From Pseudarthrobacter sp. NamE5 (GTDB lineage: Bacteria; Actinomycetota; Actinomycetes; Actinomycetales; Micrococcaceae): DNA of 64,000 nt. A program made the translations under genes and the position numbers. Each line of letters opens with the position of its first letter. The first letter of the stretch is position 1. The stretch spans positions 1-64,000 of the forward strand of contig NZ_VAHO01000012.1 of NCBI RefSeq assembly GCF_005796225.1, in the 5' to 3' direction. Positions 1-8,489 of the stretch are shown here, piece by piece. Below the pieces are notes generated by a model. It ran no database searches and was not told the DNA's origin. It saw only the letters and a program-made list of their open reading frames with translations.

Positions 1-13
1 CTAGCAACTCCTC

Positions 14-74
14 CCTGCCTGCCCGGCAGGAGCCATCAGACCACCAGAGCCTCCCGTCCTCGCAACCGGGAGGC
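14..74. other. Upstream non-coding segment with two short hairpins
   Basis: No gene is seen before about 190. Two dyads are visible: CCTGCC/GGCAGG at 14-19 and 25-30, and GCCTCCCG/CGGGAGGC at 49-56 and 67-74. Neither has a T-tract. They may be the terminator region of a gene outside the window or 5' leader structure for the YkvI-like gene; the sequence does not decide. Confidence 0.35.
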
Positions 75-192
75 CCTGGTCCACCTCACATGCGGGAACC
101 AAGCGCGGCGGCCTACACATATCCATCAGCTTCTCCGAGGCGGAGGACTGCCTCATTTGCCACCCCTACCCTTCCGGGAGATGACGCCACCC

Positions 193-1317
193 ATGACACA
201 GACCTCACTGGCCAGGCCACGCCGGAAGGCCGTCGAGAAGATGAGCCTCTTGCGCGTTTTTACGTACGCAGGCGCAATTCTGGCCTTCCTTATCGGCTCC
301 GGTTTCGCCACCGGGCAAGAGGTCCTCCAGTACTTCACTTCCTACGGATACTGGGGCATCTTCGGCACCGGCCCACTCGTCCTCGTGCTCATGACCTATG
401 TGGCTGTAGAGTTCCTCTCCGTCGGCCAGATCCGGAAGTTCGAGCGGCCATCGTTGATCTTCCAGTACTACTGCGGCAAGCATCTGGGGTCCTTTTACGA
501 CTTCTTCTCCATCCTCTTCGTCTTCATGACCTTCACCGTGATGGTTGCCGGCGCCGGTGCGGTGTTCGAGGAGCACTACGGCATGTCCAAGTACGTCGGC
601 GGTATCGGGCTGGCCGTCGCCGTCGGCATGAGTGTCTGGTTCGGACTGAAGAGCCTGGTCGACGTCATCGGCAAAATTGGCCCCTTGATTGCCCTCATCG
701 CGGTCACCCTCGGCGTCCTGGGTATCATCCACAACCCAGGCGGGATAGCAGAGGGCAACGTGCTGCTGCCCGAGCTGCAATTGACCCAATCCTCGACCAA
801 CTGGTTCTTGTCAGGGCTGTCCTATGTCGGATTCTGCATGCTATTGCTGGCCGCCTTTCTTGCCGCGCTCGGTAAAACGGCGCGCAGCCGACGAGAAGCC
901 GTCTCGGGTGGTGCAGTCGGGGCAATCGTCTTTTCAGGGGCGTGCATCATCATCGCCTTGGGCCTGCTCGCGAACATCACGAGGGTCGGCAGCACGGAGA
1001 TTCCAATGCTCGTTCTCGCGAATGACTTGAGCCCGGTACTCGCTTCCGGGATCTCGCTCATGATCCTCGCCGGCATCTACACCACAGCAGTCCCGTTGCT
1101 ATGGACCGTCTCCTCGCGCTTCATCGCCGACAACACACCCCGCTTCAAACACCTGACGCTTGCACTGGCCGCCGCCGGAACCGTCATCGGCCTCGTCCTG
1201 CCCTTCTCCCAAATGGTCAACATCGTCTACGCCATCAACGGCTACGTCGGCATCCTGCTGTTGGCCCTAATGCTCGCCAAAACCGGTACCCGGCTAATCC
1301 GGAGGCGGCAATTCTGA
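193..1317 (+). CDS. YkvI-family membrane transporter
   Basis: A protein of 374 residues with about ten hydrophobic segments. It resembles the YkvI family, uncharacterised permeases with an APC/LeuT-like fold. The family-like block GSGFATGQE lies at residues 35-43, right after a basic N-terminus. The ATG at 193 is chosen because a GGGAG motif sits about 12 bases upstream; in-frame ATGs at 157 and 181 are poorer. Substrate is unknown for the family. It stands alone, upstream of the riboswitch-controlled terC-like gene and on the same strand, with 323 bases between them, so it is probably a separate transcript. Confidence 0.75.
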   Translation: MTQTSLARPRRKAVEKMSLLRVFTYAGAILAFLIGSGFATGQEVLQYFTSYGYWGIFGTGPLVLVLMTYVAVEFLSVGQIRKFERPSLIFQYYCGKHLGSFYDFFSILFVFMTFTVMVAGAGAVFEEHYGMSKYVGGIGLAVAVGMSVWFGLKSLVDVIGKIGPLIALIAVTLGVLGIIHNPGGIAEGNVLLPELQLTQSSTNWFLSGLSYVGFCMLLLAAFLAALGKTARSRREAVSGGAVGAIVFSGACIIIALGLLANITRVGSTEIPMLVLANDLSPVLASGISLMILAGIYTTAVPLLWTVSSRFIADNTPRFKHLTLALAAAGTVIGLVLPFSQMVNIVYAINGYVGILLLALMLAKTGTRLIRRRQF

Positions 1318-1464
1318 CCCTCCCGCTACTGCTGCCCTGGCTCGAATGATCGGGGAACTGGGTATCGTCCCCGAAGGTCACAAATGGTGTGGCCGCGGCC
1401 CAGACCCGGCCCAGACCCTTTGGTGTTGACTTCTACCCACAATGTCGGGGCGATGGTCATGTGG

Positions 1465-1494
1465 TGGAGAGAGTAGGTGCGCGTGCGTTAGGAT
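1465..1494 (+). promoter_or_regulatory. Possible promoter for the terC riboswitch transcript
   Basis: TGGAGA (1465-1470) and TAGGAT (1489-1494) are separated by 18 bases. The predicted start, near 1500, falls just before the first riboswitch nucleotide. The -35 is weak, so this is tentative. The rest of 1318-1464 shows no gene. Confidence 0.35.
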
Positions 1495-1501
1495 TTTTTC
1501 A

Positions 1502-1633
1502 TCAAGGGGAGTACTCCCGTCGGCGATTTGACCCGTCACTACGGATGCAGCTGTGCATCCCGGGTCGTCGGTTCCGGTTATGTCCGGGCGGAGGAGACCT
1601 TGGCGCCTATGTCCGACGCCTACCCTTTGGAGC
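1502..1633 (+). ncRNA. yybP-ykoY-like (manganese) riboswitch
   Basis: The leader carries the conserved elements of this class in the right order: AAGGGGAGTA at about 1504, a CGTCACTACG-like segment near 1535, and GGAGACCTTGGC near 1590, ending in a CCCTTTGG strand that can pair with the opening AAGGGG as P1. The family senses Mn2+ and often precedes TerC-family genes. The closing P1 strand touches the GGAG Shine-Dalgarno (1629-1632) of the next gene, so translational control is plausible. A covariance-model hit would settle it. Confidence 0.75.
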
Positions 1634-1640
1634 TCCTCTC

Positions 1641-2849
1641 ATGCAGGTCACACCCCTGATCTGGTTGATCACCATTGCCGTGACAATCCTCTTCTTCATC
1701 TACGAGTTCTTCGCGCACGTGCGCAAACCCCACGAACCGACCATCGCTGAATCGGCACGCTGGTCCGCCTTCTACATCGGCCTCGCGCTGCTCTTCGGCG
1801 TCGGCATCGGCGTAGTCTCGGGCTGGACGTTCGGCGGCGAGTACTTCGCGGGCTATCTCACCGAGAAGGCCCTGTCGATCGACAACCTCTTCGTCTTCCT
1901 CATCGTGATGGCCGGCTTCGCTGTACCGAAGAAGTACCAGCAGAAGGTGCTGATGATCGGTATCATCATCGCCCTGGTCCTCCGTGGCGGGTTCATCGCT
2001 ATCGGTGCGGGATTGATCGCGAACTTTTCGTGGGTCTTTTATATCTTTGGCGCCCTGCTGCTCGTCCTGGCCTACAAGCAGGCGTTCGGCAGCCACGATT
2101 CCAACCCGGCCGACGGAAAGTTCATGCGGCTGGTGCGCCGCGTTCTGCCCGTAACGGACGAGTACCACCAGGACAAGCTCACCGTGACGAAATTCGGCAC
2201 GCGGTTGGTCACACCGATGCTGCTGACCATCATCGCGATCGGTTTCGTGGACCTCATCTTCGCCGTCGATTCCATTCCCGCAATTTACGGCCTGACCAAC
2301 GAGGCGTACATAGTCTTCACGGCCAACGCCTTCGCACTGATGGGTTTGCGCCAGCTGTTCTTCCTCATCGGCGGACTGCTCGAACGCCTGATCTACCTCG
2401 CGCAGGGACTCGCCGTCATCCTCGCGTTCATCGGCGTGAAACTCGTCTTCCACGCCCTGCACGTCAACGAACTGTCCTTCATCAACGGCGGAGAGCCGCT
2501 CCTCTGGGTGCCCGAGATCCCCATCTGGTTCTCACTGCTGTTCATCGGAGTCACCATCGCAGCCGCCACCCTTGCGAGCCTGCTCAAGACCCGCGGCGTC
2601 GCGGCGAAGAACGACCGCCAACTGGCGGGCGGCGAGCAGGTGACCGCACCTGGTGCCCGGGAGCGCGCCGTGCGGAATTTGACACGGACGAGACCACAAG
2701 TGCGACAGCGGGGGCCTCGAAGTGATTGTTGTGCCGAGGTTGAGGCAGGAGCGGCCGGAAGCAGTACATGGGTAGGCGAGAAAAGCTGGCGGCAAGACAA
2801 GAGAGCAAGGTCGGAGAGCAATAAGAAACCCCCAAACCAACGGACCTGA
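1641..2849 (+). CDS. TerC-family integral membrane protein
   Basis: TerC/Alx-type multi-spanning membrane protein of 402 residues as translated. Family signatures EKALSIDNLFVF (residues 75-86) and FVDLIFAVDSIPA (202-214) carry the acidic intramembrane residues thought to bind metal. Family members are implicated in Mn2+ export or metal loading of exported proteins, which fits the riboswitch. ATG 1641 has GGAG eight bases upstream; the longer open frame from 1389 runs through the riboswitch and is not coding. The last ~60 residues are Arg/Ser/Cys-rich, unlike the family, and the stop lies inside the terminator loop; a frameshift near 2620-2680 is suspected. Confidence 0.88.
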   Translation: MQVTPLIWLITIAVTILFFIYEFFAHVRKPHEPTIAESARWSAFYIGLALLFGVGIGVVSGWTFGGEYFAGYLTEKALSIDNLFVFLIVMAGFAVPKKYQQKVLMIGIIIALVLRGGFIAIGAGLIANFSWVFYIFGALLLVLAYKQAFGSHDSNPADGKFMRLVRRVLPVTDEYHQDKLTVTKFGTRLVTPMLLTIIAIGFVDLIFAVDSIPAIYGLTNEAYIVFTANAFALMGLRQLFFLIGGLLERLIYLAQGLAVILAFIGVKLVFHALHVNELSFINGGEPLLWVPEIPIWFSLLFIGVTIAAATLASLLKTRGVAAKNDRQLAGGEQVTAPGARERAVRNLTRTRPQVRQRGPRSDCCAEVEAGAAGSSTWVGEKSWRQDKRARSESNKKPPNQRT

Positions 2850-2877
2850 TGAACCAGATTCGCTTGGTTTGGGGGTT
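2827..2877. terminator. Convergent hairpin terminator between terC-like and LLM genes
   Basis: AACCCCCAAACCAA (2827-2840) and its exact reverse complement (2864-2877) form a 14-bp perfect stem with a 23-base loop. It lies between convergent genes and could serve both strands. The terC-like stop codon falls in the loop. Confidence 0.8.
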
Positions 2878-2882
2878 CCCTC

Positions 2883-3950
2883 TTAGCGTGCCGCTGGTGC
2901 TGGCTGCTCCTGGAATGCCGGGACGACGTGTTCAATGAAGAGCTCGAGGGAGCGCTTTTTTTCCTCGTGGGTGAGGCTGTTGTCGGACCAGACGCTGAAT
3001 TCAGTGACGCCGAGTGCTTCATAGTGGCGAAGCCGTTCGATGACCTCGTCAGGCGTGCCGATCATGGCCGTCTTATGCAGGGACTCAGGGGTGAACTCGG
3101 GGCGTTCTGCGAATTTTTCTGCCGGGCTGGGCTCCAGGAATCCGTTCTTGGGGGTGGTTTTGTTGCCGAACCAAGCGTCGAAGGTGCGGTAGAACTTGTT
3201 GATGCCTTCGGCGGGGCGGCGCCAGCCTTCGGGTTCGTCGGCTGAGTGGACGTGGGTGTGTCGGAGGACCATGAGGTCTGGACGCGGGGTGCCTGGGTTC
3301 TTCTCGACAGCGGAGTCGAACTTGCGCACGAGGTCTTCGACCTCCTCATCGCCCTTCATGAGGGGGGTGACCATGACGTTGCAGCCGTTTTCTACGGCGA
3401 ACTCGTGGGAGGAAATATCGCGGGCGGCGATCCACATTGGCGGGGTCGGCTTCTGGACGGGTTTGGGGACGCTCGTCGAGGTGGGGAACTGCCAGACTTC
3501 GCCGTTGTGTTCGTAGTCGCCTTCCCAGAGCTTCCGTACTGCGGGGACGAGTTCGCGGAGGTGTTTGCCGCCGTCGACCGCTGACATGCCTCCCATCAGG
3601 CGGTCGAACTCGAACTGGTATGCGCCGCGGGCCAGGCCCACTTCCATGCGCCCGCTGCTGATGACGTCCAGGAGGGCGCACTCACCGGCGACACGGAGGG
3701 GGTTCCAGAACGGGGCGATGATGGTTCCGGCGCCTAGGCGGATCTTTGAGGTTCGCGCGGCCAGGTAGGCGAGCTGGGGCATGGGGCTCGGCGAGATGGT
3801 GTATTCCATCGAGTGGTGCTCGCCGATCCAGACGGTGCTGAAGCCGCCGGCCTCTGCCATGAGGGTGAGCTCGGTCAGGTTCTCGAAGCTTTCCTGGTAC
3901 GAGACGGACTCGTCCCAGCGCTCCATGTGGACAAAAAGGGAAAAGCGCAT
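2883..3950 (-). CDS. LLM-class flavin-dependent monooxygenase
   Basis: Luciferase-like TIM-barrel monooxygenase, 355 residues, near the usual family length. The EHH block (residues 44-46) and the GEHHSMEY context near the N-terminus are typical. Such enzymes use FMNH2 supplied by a separate reductase; the SnoaL-flavin reductase fusion at 8526-9476 is the obvious partner. It is the last gene of the minus-strand operon that starts with the GntR gene. Known relatives oxygenate and open rings of N-heterocycles in the pyridine, trigonelline and uracil (RutA) pathways, but substrate cannot be assigned from sequence. Confidence 0.88.
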   Translation of the reverse strand: MRFSLFVHMERWDESVSYQESFENLTELTLMAEAGGFSTVWIGEHHSMEYTISPSPMPQLAYLAARTSKIRLGAGTIIAPFWNPLRVAGECALLDVISSGRMEVGLARGAYQFEFDRLMGGMSAVDGGKHLRELVPAVRKLWEGDYEHNGEVWQFPTSTSVPKPVQKPTPPMWIAARDISSHEFAVENGCNVMVTPLMKGDEEVEDLVRKFDSAVEKNPGTPRPDLMVLRHTHVHSADEPEGWRRPAEGINKFYRTFDAWFGNKTTPKNGFLEPSPAEKFAERPEFTPESLHKTAMIGTPDEVIERLRHYEALGVTEFSVWSDNSLTHEEKKRSLELFIEHVVPAFQEQPAPAAR

Positions 3951-4006
3951 GAGTAAACTCCTTCGTTCGGCGGCGGTGTCCGCGGCGCGTGGTTAGTGGG
4001 CTGCAG

Positions 4007-4207
4007 CTACTTGGCTGCGGCACTTCGTTCGGCAATGGTCTGGTTGCCGCGGGACCAGTGTTCGTGCTCGACCTCGCGGATGATGACGGTGGTGTTTTCA
4101 GGTACCGCGCCGACAGCCTTTTCCGCGGCCTGGTGCAGCTCGTTGATGAGTGAGCGGAGCTGTTCGGGGGTCCGGCCCCGGGCGATGGATACGTCGATGA
4201 GGGGCAT
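4007..4207 (-). CDS. 4-oxalocrotonate tautomerase-family enzyme
   Basis: A 66-residue protein beginning Met-Pro-Leu-Ile. Removal of Met exposes Pro-1, the general base of the tautomerase superfamily, and an Arg occurs near position 10-11 as in 4-OT. Length matches the ~62-residue family. It lies between the LLM and ALDH genes in the same operon, suggesting it isomerises an enol/keto intermediate, as in meta-cleavage pathways. No extradiol dioxygenase is present nearby, so the ring-opening step is probably done by the LLM enzyme instead. Confidence 0.88.
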   Translation of the reverse strand: MPLIDVSIARGRTPEQLRSLINELHQAAEKAVGAVPENTTVIIREVEHEHWSRGNQTIAERSAAAK

Positions 4208-4218
4208 ATTCGGGTTCC

Positions 4219-5700
4219 TTAGCTGCGCAGGACGAACGGATCGGAGACGGGGCCTTCGTCGGTGTTGATCCAGACGCTCTTGAGCCGGGTGTATTCGTGC
4301 ATGGACTCAATACCGTGCTCGATGCCCACCCCGGAATTTTTGAACCCCTGCCGCGGCGACATCGGGGACATCGCCCGGTAAGTGTTGACCCACACCGTGC
4401 CCGCTTCGAGCCTGCGGGCCATCCGGTGGGCGCGTGCGAGGTTCTGGGTCCAAACGCCGGCGGCGAGGCCATATTCGGTGTCGTTGGCAAGGCCCACCAC
4501 CTCGTCCTCGGAATCGAAGGGCATGATCGCGGCTACCGGCCCGAAGATCTCTTCCCGCACCACGCGCATCGTGTTGTCGACGCCGGTCAGGACCGTGGGG
4601 GCAAAGAAGTAGCCGGGAAGTTCGATGTCCGGGCGCTTGCCGCCAGTCCGCACCTTTGCGCCCTCGCTGACGCCGATGTCCACGTAGGAGCTCACCTTGT
4701 CCAGCTGGGCGCCGAAGGCGAGGGGGCCGAGCTCTGTGGTGGCCAGGCGCGGGTCGCCGATGATGATCGATGCGGCGCGTTCAGCGACGCGCTCAACGAG
4801 TTCGTCGTACACGCTGCGGTGGGCGAAGACCCGGCTGCCGGCGATGCAGGTCTGCCCGGCGGCTGCGAAGATCCCGGCGATGACACCCATAGCGGCGTTG
4901 GAGACGTCCGCGTCCTCGAACACGATGTTGGGGCTCTTGCCGCCGAGTTCCAGGGTGGAGCCAATGAAGCGGGACGCCGTCTCCGCCGCGATGCGGGCCC
5001 CGGTCTGGGTGGAGCCGGTGAAGGAGATTTTCGCGAGGTCGCGGTGGCTGACCAGGGAAGCGCCGGCTTCCTGGCCGAAACCGGTGACAACATTCACCAC
5101 GCCGTCCGGGAAGCCTGCCTGGGATGCCAGTTCGGCGACGCGGAGGATGGTCCGGGAGGTGTATTCACTGGGCTTGATGACCACGGTGTTGCCGGCGGCC
5201 AGTGCCGGGGCGAGCTTGGACGTAGTCAGCGTCAGGGGCGAGTTCCATGGGGTGATGGCACCGACGACGCCGAGGGGTTCGCGCTGGGTGTAGTTCAGCA
5301 TCGTGATTGAGTTGGTGGGGATCTGGCTTCCCTGGACCTTGTCCGCGAGCCCGGCGTAGTAGTACAGGTACTCGGGCAGGTTGGCGAGCTGGCCGCGCAT
5401 CTCGCGCAGCAGTTTGCCGTTGTCCAGGGTTTCCAGCTCGGCGAGCTCGTCGGCGTGCTCGCCGATCAGGTCGCCGAGGCGGCGGAGGAGGTGGCCGCGC
5501 TTGGTAGCGGTGAGGTCGCGCCACAGCGGGGACTCGAAGGCGTCCTTTGCTGCTGCTACGGCGCGACGGACATCCTCCTCGGTGCCGCGCGCGGCTTCGT
5601 AGAGCAGCTCGAGCGTTGCCGGGTTGGTGCTGGGGAAGTATTCTCCGCCGGCGGGAGCAGACCTGGTACCGCCGATGAAGTGGTCGAGTCGGAGCGTCAT
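4219..5700 (-). CDS. NAD(P)-dependent aldehyde dehydrogenase
   Basis: Full-length ALDH of 493 residues. Catalytic Cys285 (GQTCIAG), Glu251 (ELGGKSPN), Asn153 (PWN) and Lys176 (KPSEY) are all present. It resembles 2-hydroxymuconic semialdehyde/betaine-type dehydrogenases rather than SSADH. Its start overlaps the stop of the preceding hydrolase by four bases (ATGA), and the tautomerase follows after 11 bases. Probable role: oxidation of a semialdehyde released by the hydrolase or the monooxygenase. The precise substrate is not deducible. Confidence 0.9.
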   Translation of the reverse strand: MTLRLDHFIGGTRSAPAGGEYFPSTNPATLELLYEAARGTEEDVRRAVAAAKDAFESPLWRDLTATKRGHLLRRLGDLIGEHADELAELETLDNGKLLREMRGQLANLPEYLYYYAGLADKVQGSQIPTNSITMLNYTQREPLGVVGAITPWNSPLTLTTSKLAPALAAGNTVVIKPSEYTSRTILRVAELASQAGFPDGVVNVVTGFGQEAGASLVSHRDLAKISFTGSTQTGARIAAETASRFIGSTLELGGKSPNIVFEDADVSNAAMGVIAGIFAAAGQTCIAGSRVFAHRSVYDELVERVAERAASIIIGDPRLATTELGPLAFGAQLDKVSSYVDIGVSEGAKVRTGGKRPDIELPGYFFAPTVLTGVDNTMRVVREEIFGPVAAIMPFDSEDEVVGLANDTEYGLAAGVWTQNLARAHRMARRLEAGTVWVNTYRAMSPMSPRQGFKNSGVGIEHGIESMHEYTRLKSVWINTDEGPVSDPFVLRS

Positions 5701-6428
5701 GCCCGTTCTCCTTCGGATTCTTGGATGAAGTCGTTGATTGCCCCGGCCAGGACGTCGGCGTTCTGGACGGGCAGCATGTGCCGTGCGCCGGGCACCACGA
5801 GGCTCTTTGCCCCGGGGATTGCCGCTGCCAGGCGGCGGGTCATGTCCGGGGTGGACCCGGGGTCCAGCTCACCGGTGACAGCAAGGGTGGGAACCTGGAT
5901 GCGGCCGAGTTCGGGGCCGATGACCGCGTCCCCGGTCGCGAAGACGCGGTAGGCGTGCACGAAGGATGCGACGTTGTTCGCTTCCAGGGTTCGGCGGGTC
6001 GCTTCCACGACATCCGCTGGCACGGATGTGCCGGTGTACCAGCGGTCGATGGATACCTGTACGGTCGCTGGGAAGTTGTGCTCGGCTGAGGCCAGCCTTG
6101 CCATGACTGCCTGGGATTCGGCCTCCGTGCGCTGGCACACCGAGTTCACGCAGGTAAGGGTCGCAACCCGGTCCGGGTGGAACCTGGCGATGTGCTGGGC
6201 AATGAGTGCCCCGAGGGAGAACCCGACGAGGTGGCTTCGCTCGGGGAGACGGTCCAGCACGTCGGCTGCGAGATCTGCGAGGGAGACCGGTAGGGTCAGC
6301 GCCGATTGCCGTCCGTGGCCCGGAAGGTCGAGGGCCACCGAGTGCCGCTTGAGGGCATCCCGGACCGGCGCCCACATGCTGGCGTCCAGGCCCACGCCGT
6401 GGAGTAGGGCTACGGGGATTTCAGGCAT
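5697..6428 (-). CDS. Alpha/beta hydrolase (enol-lactonase/meta-cleavage hydrolase-like)
   Basis: A 243-residue alpha/beta hydrolase with nucleophile Ser71 in GFSLGAL, Asp189 (GELDPG) and His217 (ARHMLP) as the likely triad. The fold resembles 3-oxoadipate enol-lactonase and RutD/DmpD-type enzymes. I use ATG 6428 (MPEIPVAL), four bases after the upstream stop; the longer open frame to 6512 overlaps the previous gene by 80 bases and has a low-complexity N-terminus. Placed in the operon between an AA_synth gene and the ALDH, it probably cleaves an amide, ester or C-C bond of the oxygenated intermediate. Confidence 0.85.
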   Translation of the reverse strand: MPEIPVALLHGVGLDASMWAPVRDALKRHSVALDLPGHGRQSALTLPVSLADLAADVLDRLPERSHLVGFSLGALIAQHIARFHPDRVATLTCVNSVCQRTEAESQAVMARLASAEHNFPATVQVSIDRWYTGTSVPADVVEATRRTLEANNVASFVHAYRVFATGDAVIGPELGRIQVPTLAVTGELDPGSTPDMTRRLAAAIPGAKSLVVPGARHMLPVQNADVLAGAINDFIQESEGERA

Positions 6429-6432
6429 TGCG

Positions 6433-6984
6433 TCATTGCTCCGTGGACAGGGGCGCCAGGCGCTCCTGCGGCCGGCCCTGGGCGGAGGCGGCAAGGGCGA
6501 TGAGAATCTCACCAGGGTGGGGTGCGTCGGCGACGCGGACCTCGACGCTCTGGTGGTGCGAGCGGATGGTGGCGTCGGTGATGTGCTTCATGGGGATGTC
6601 GAAGACGGTGCCGGCCGGTGCGCGCTTTTCGACGGCGGGCAGCAGCGTGGTGGCAGAGGTGGCTTTGCGGTAGTGGTCGCCGAACTTCAGCGTGTGGATC
6701 AGCGCCGAGCCGTGCTCGATCTCGCCTTCGATGCCGACGATGGCGGCCTTGCCGTAGGCCTCGACGGGCGCGCCGAGCGCTTCAATGACTTTGGGGGTGA
6801 GGAGTTTGCCGAGGTCGGATGCGGTGGCGTCGATGCCTGCGCTGAGGTCCTCGACGAAGCCTTGGCCAGCCCACGGGTTTTCGACCACGGCGACGGCGAT
6901 CGCGACCCGGGCGCCTGGGGTTACGGGGCGGCCGCCTTCGGTCAGGACTTCTTCGGACAGGGTAACGATTTTGCGGATGTTCAC
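6433..6984 (-). CDS. AA_synth (DUF1185) family protein, short paralogue
   Basis: A 183-residue protein of the 'amino acid synthesis' family (PF06684), whose biochemical role is unknown. It shares with the adjacent upstream gene the blocks NPW (near residue 37), GEIEH, ALIHT, RSHHQ, DAPHPGEI and RP..R, which probably line the active site. ATG 6984 overlaps the upstream stop by four bases, so the two paralogues are translationally coupled. In this operon it probably acts on an intermediate between monooxygenase and hydrolase; the name should not be read as biosynthesis. Confidence 0.82.
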   Translation of the reverse strand: MNIRKIVTLSEEVLTEGGRPVTPGARVAIAVAVVENPWAGQGFVEDLSAGIDATASDLGKLLTPKVIEALGAPVEAYGKAAIVGIEGEIEHGSALIHTLKFGDHYRKATSATTLLPAVEKRAPAGTVFDIPMKHITDATIRSHHQSVEVRVADAPHPGEILIALAASAQGRPQERLAPLSTEQ

Positions 6985-7646
6985 GGCAGGATTCCCTCCA
7001 GGATTTGGGCGGTTACGGGGCGGTCGGTGGTGCGGTCACCGATGCGGGGGTGCGGGCGCGAACCGGTTGAGGCGGCGGCGACCACGACGATTTCGTTGGG
7101 GTGGGGCGCATCGCTCAGGTTCAGCGTCAAAGTTTGGTAGTGGCTGCGGGTGGAGGCGGCTTCCTTGTGCCACATCGGCACGGCAATGGTGGTTCCCGGT
7201 TCTGCGCGGTCGTCGGAGAAGGACAGAATCGAGGTTCCTTCGAGGAACTCGCGGACCAGGTTTCCGAAGTAGGGCGTGTGGATCAGCGCTGCGGCGTGCT
7301 CCACCTCGCCCTTCAGCCCGACGACGGCCGACTTACCGAACGCCTCAATCCCGCCAGCGCCTCCCAGGGCTTCCGTCAGACGGTCAGTGAGAATTTTCGC
7401 GAGCACGGGAGCGATGCGTTCGGTTTCGGGAGCGAGGTCAGTGGAAACACTCGAACCGCTCCAGGGGTTGCGGATGACCGCGGCCGCGGCAGCTCGCGTC
7501 ACGCTGGCGGCCAGCGTGCCTGAGCCGTCGCGAAGGATTTCTTCCGTCATCACGAAGACCTTGCGGACTCCAACTTCGCGGGCGAGTTCTTCGATGGCGG
7601 ACGCCGGGTTCGTTCCTTCAGCGACAGGGGTGATGGTCTCAGACAC
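6981..7646 (-). CDS. AA_synth (DUF1185) family protein, long paralogue
   Basis: A 221-residue PF06684 protein. An extra ~25 residues precede the conserved core that begins VRKVFVMTEE. It shares the motifs NPWSG, GEVEH, ALIHT, RSHYQ, DAPHPNEI and RPHPR with the next gene. First structural gene after the GntR regulator (53-base gap) and coupled by ATGA to its paralogue. The pair could form a hetero-oligomer, or two steps on related substrates; the sequence does not distinguish these. Confidence 0.82.
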   Translation of the reverse strand: MSETITPVAEGTNPASAIEELAREVGVRKVFVMTEEILRDGSGTLAASVTRAAAAAVIRNPWSGSSVSTDLAPETERIAPVLAKILTDRLTEALGGAGGIEAFGKSAVVGLKGEVEHAAALIHTPYFGNLVREFLEGTSILSFSDDRAEPGTTIAVPMWHKEAASTRSHYQTLTLNLSDAPHPNEIVVVAAASTGSRPHPRIGDRTTDRPVTAQILEGILP

Positions 7647-7699
7647 GGATCAACCCTTCTTTGGGTAGTTGGCGGAAGTCATGGGGTTCCTTTCGGTGA

Positions 7700-8407
7700 C
7701 TAAGCTTCTTTTTCGGCACCGGCGACAGAACCGGTGTCTGCGCCGCGCGACGCGGCGAGGCTGGAGGCATTGACGTGGCCACGCATGGCGAGTTCGGCGC
7801 CAACCGGATCCTTTTCCAGAAGGGCGTCGAGGACCGACTGGTGTTCGCGGATTGAGGCGCGCATACGGGCGGGACGCTCGACGGTTTCGAGCACGATCCG
7901 GTGGTAGGCCAGCTGGTTCATGAGGCGCCCGTAGTGCTCGACGAGCTTGGAGTTGTCAGAACCCTGCACGATCGTCCAGTGGAACTCATGTACAAGTTCG
8001 GCGTATTTGGCGGTATCTGCACGCCGTTCTGCGCGCTCTGATTCCTCGATGTTGCGCTTGAGGATCTCCAGTTCCGGCACGGGTCCGCGCTTGGCAAGCA
8101 GGCCGGCAGCCAGGCCCTCGAGGCTCTCCTTCAATTGGAAGAGCTCCACGATTTCGCGGCGGGTCGGAATGCGAACGAACGTCCCCACCTTGGGACGGAT
8201 CTCCACCAGACCCTCGTTTTCCAGCTGCTTAAGCGCCTCACGTACCGGCGTCCGGCTCACCTCGAACTCCTCTGCCAGGAACAATTCCGGCAAAGGTGCG
8301 CCCGGAGGGTATTCGCCGCTAAGGACCAGCTTCCGCAGCTTATCCAACAGGCTGGCCTGGGTGGCAGACGCCTGGGCGCCCTTTCGCAACTGGGTGACTT
8401 CTTGCAT
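7700..8407 (-). CDS. GntR-family (FCD) transcriptional regulator
   Basis: A 235-residue regulator with an N-terminal winged helix (EFEVSRTPVREALKQLE, about residues 47-63) and a C-terminal all-helical FCD ligand domain. Family members usually repress neighbouring catabolic operons and release DNA when an organic acid or pathway intermediate binds. It heads the minus-strand operon and faces the reductase fusion across 118 bases containing a near-consensus FCD site. It is likely autoregulated and probably controls both arms of the divergent locus. Confidence 0.9.
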   Translation of the reverse strand: MQEVTQLRKGAQASATQASLLDKLRKLVLSGEYPPGAPLPELFLAEEFEVSRTPVREALKQLENEGLVEIRPKVGTFVRIPTRREIVELFQLKESLEGLAAGLLAKRGPVPELEILKRNIEESERAERRADTAKYAELVHEFHWTIVQGSDNSKLVEHYGRLMNQLAYHRIVLETVERPARMRASIREHQSVLDALLEKDPVGAELAMRGHVNASSLAASRGADTGSVAGAEKEA

Positions 8408-8421
8408 GCATCAAAGCTACG

Positions 8422-8432
8422 TTGCATACAAG
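8422..8432. promoter_or_regulatory. Candidate GntR/FCD operator
   Basis: TTGCATACAAG lies 15-25 bases upstream of the gntR start. Its core differs by one base from TTGTATACAA, the typical dyad of FCD-type GntR regulators. A second related string, CTTGCATGCA (8401-8410), overlaps the gntR start codon. Both are in the divergent spacer where such a repressor would act. Confidence 0.45.
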
Positions 8433-8489
8433 ACGAGCGTCAAGACCCTGCGGTTATTTCGCGAACTTACTTGATTTTATGCGCTCCTA

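Noticed and set aside
1389..1640. N-terminal extension of the terC-like frame
   Set aside because: It reads through the riboswitch, lacks TerC similarity, and ATG 1641 has its own Shine-Dalgarno.
5528..5537. GGGACTCGAA as a second attachment site matching the tRNA-Leu T-arm
   Set aside because: Only ten bases match and it lies inside the intact ALDH gene; chance is the simpler explanation.
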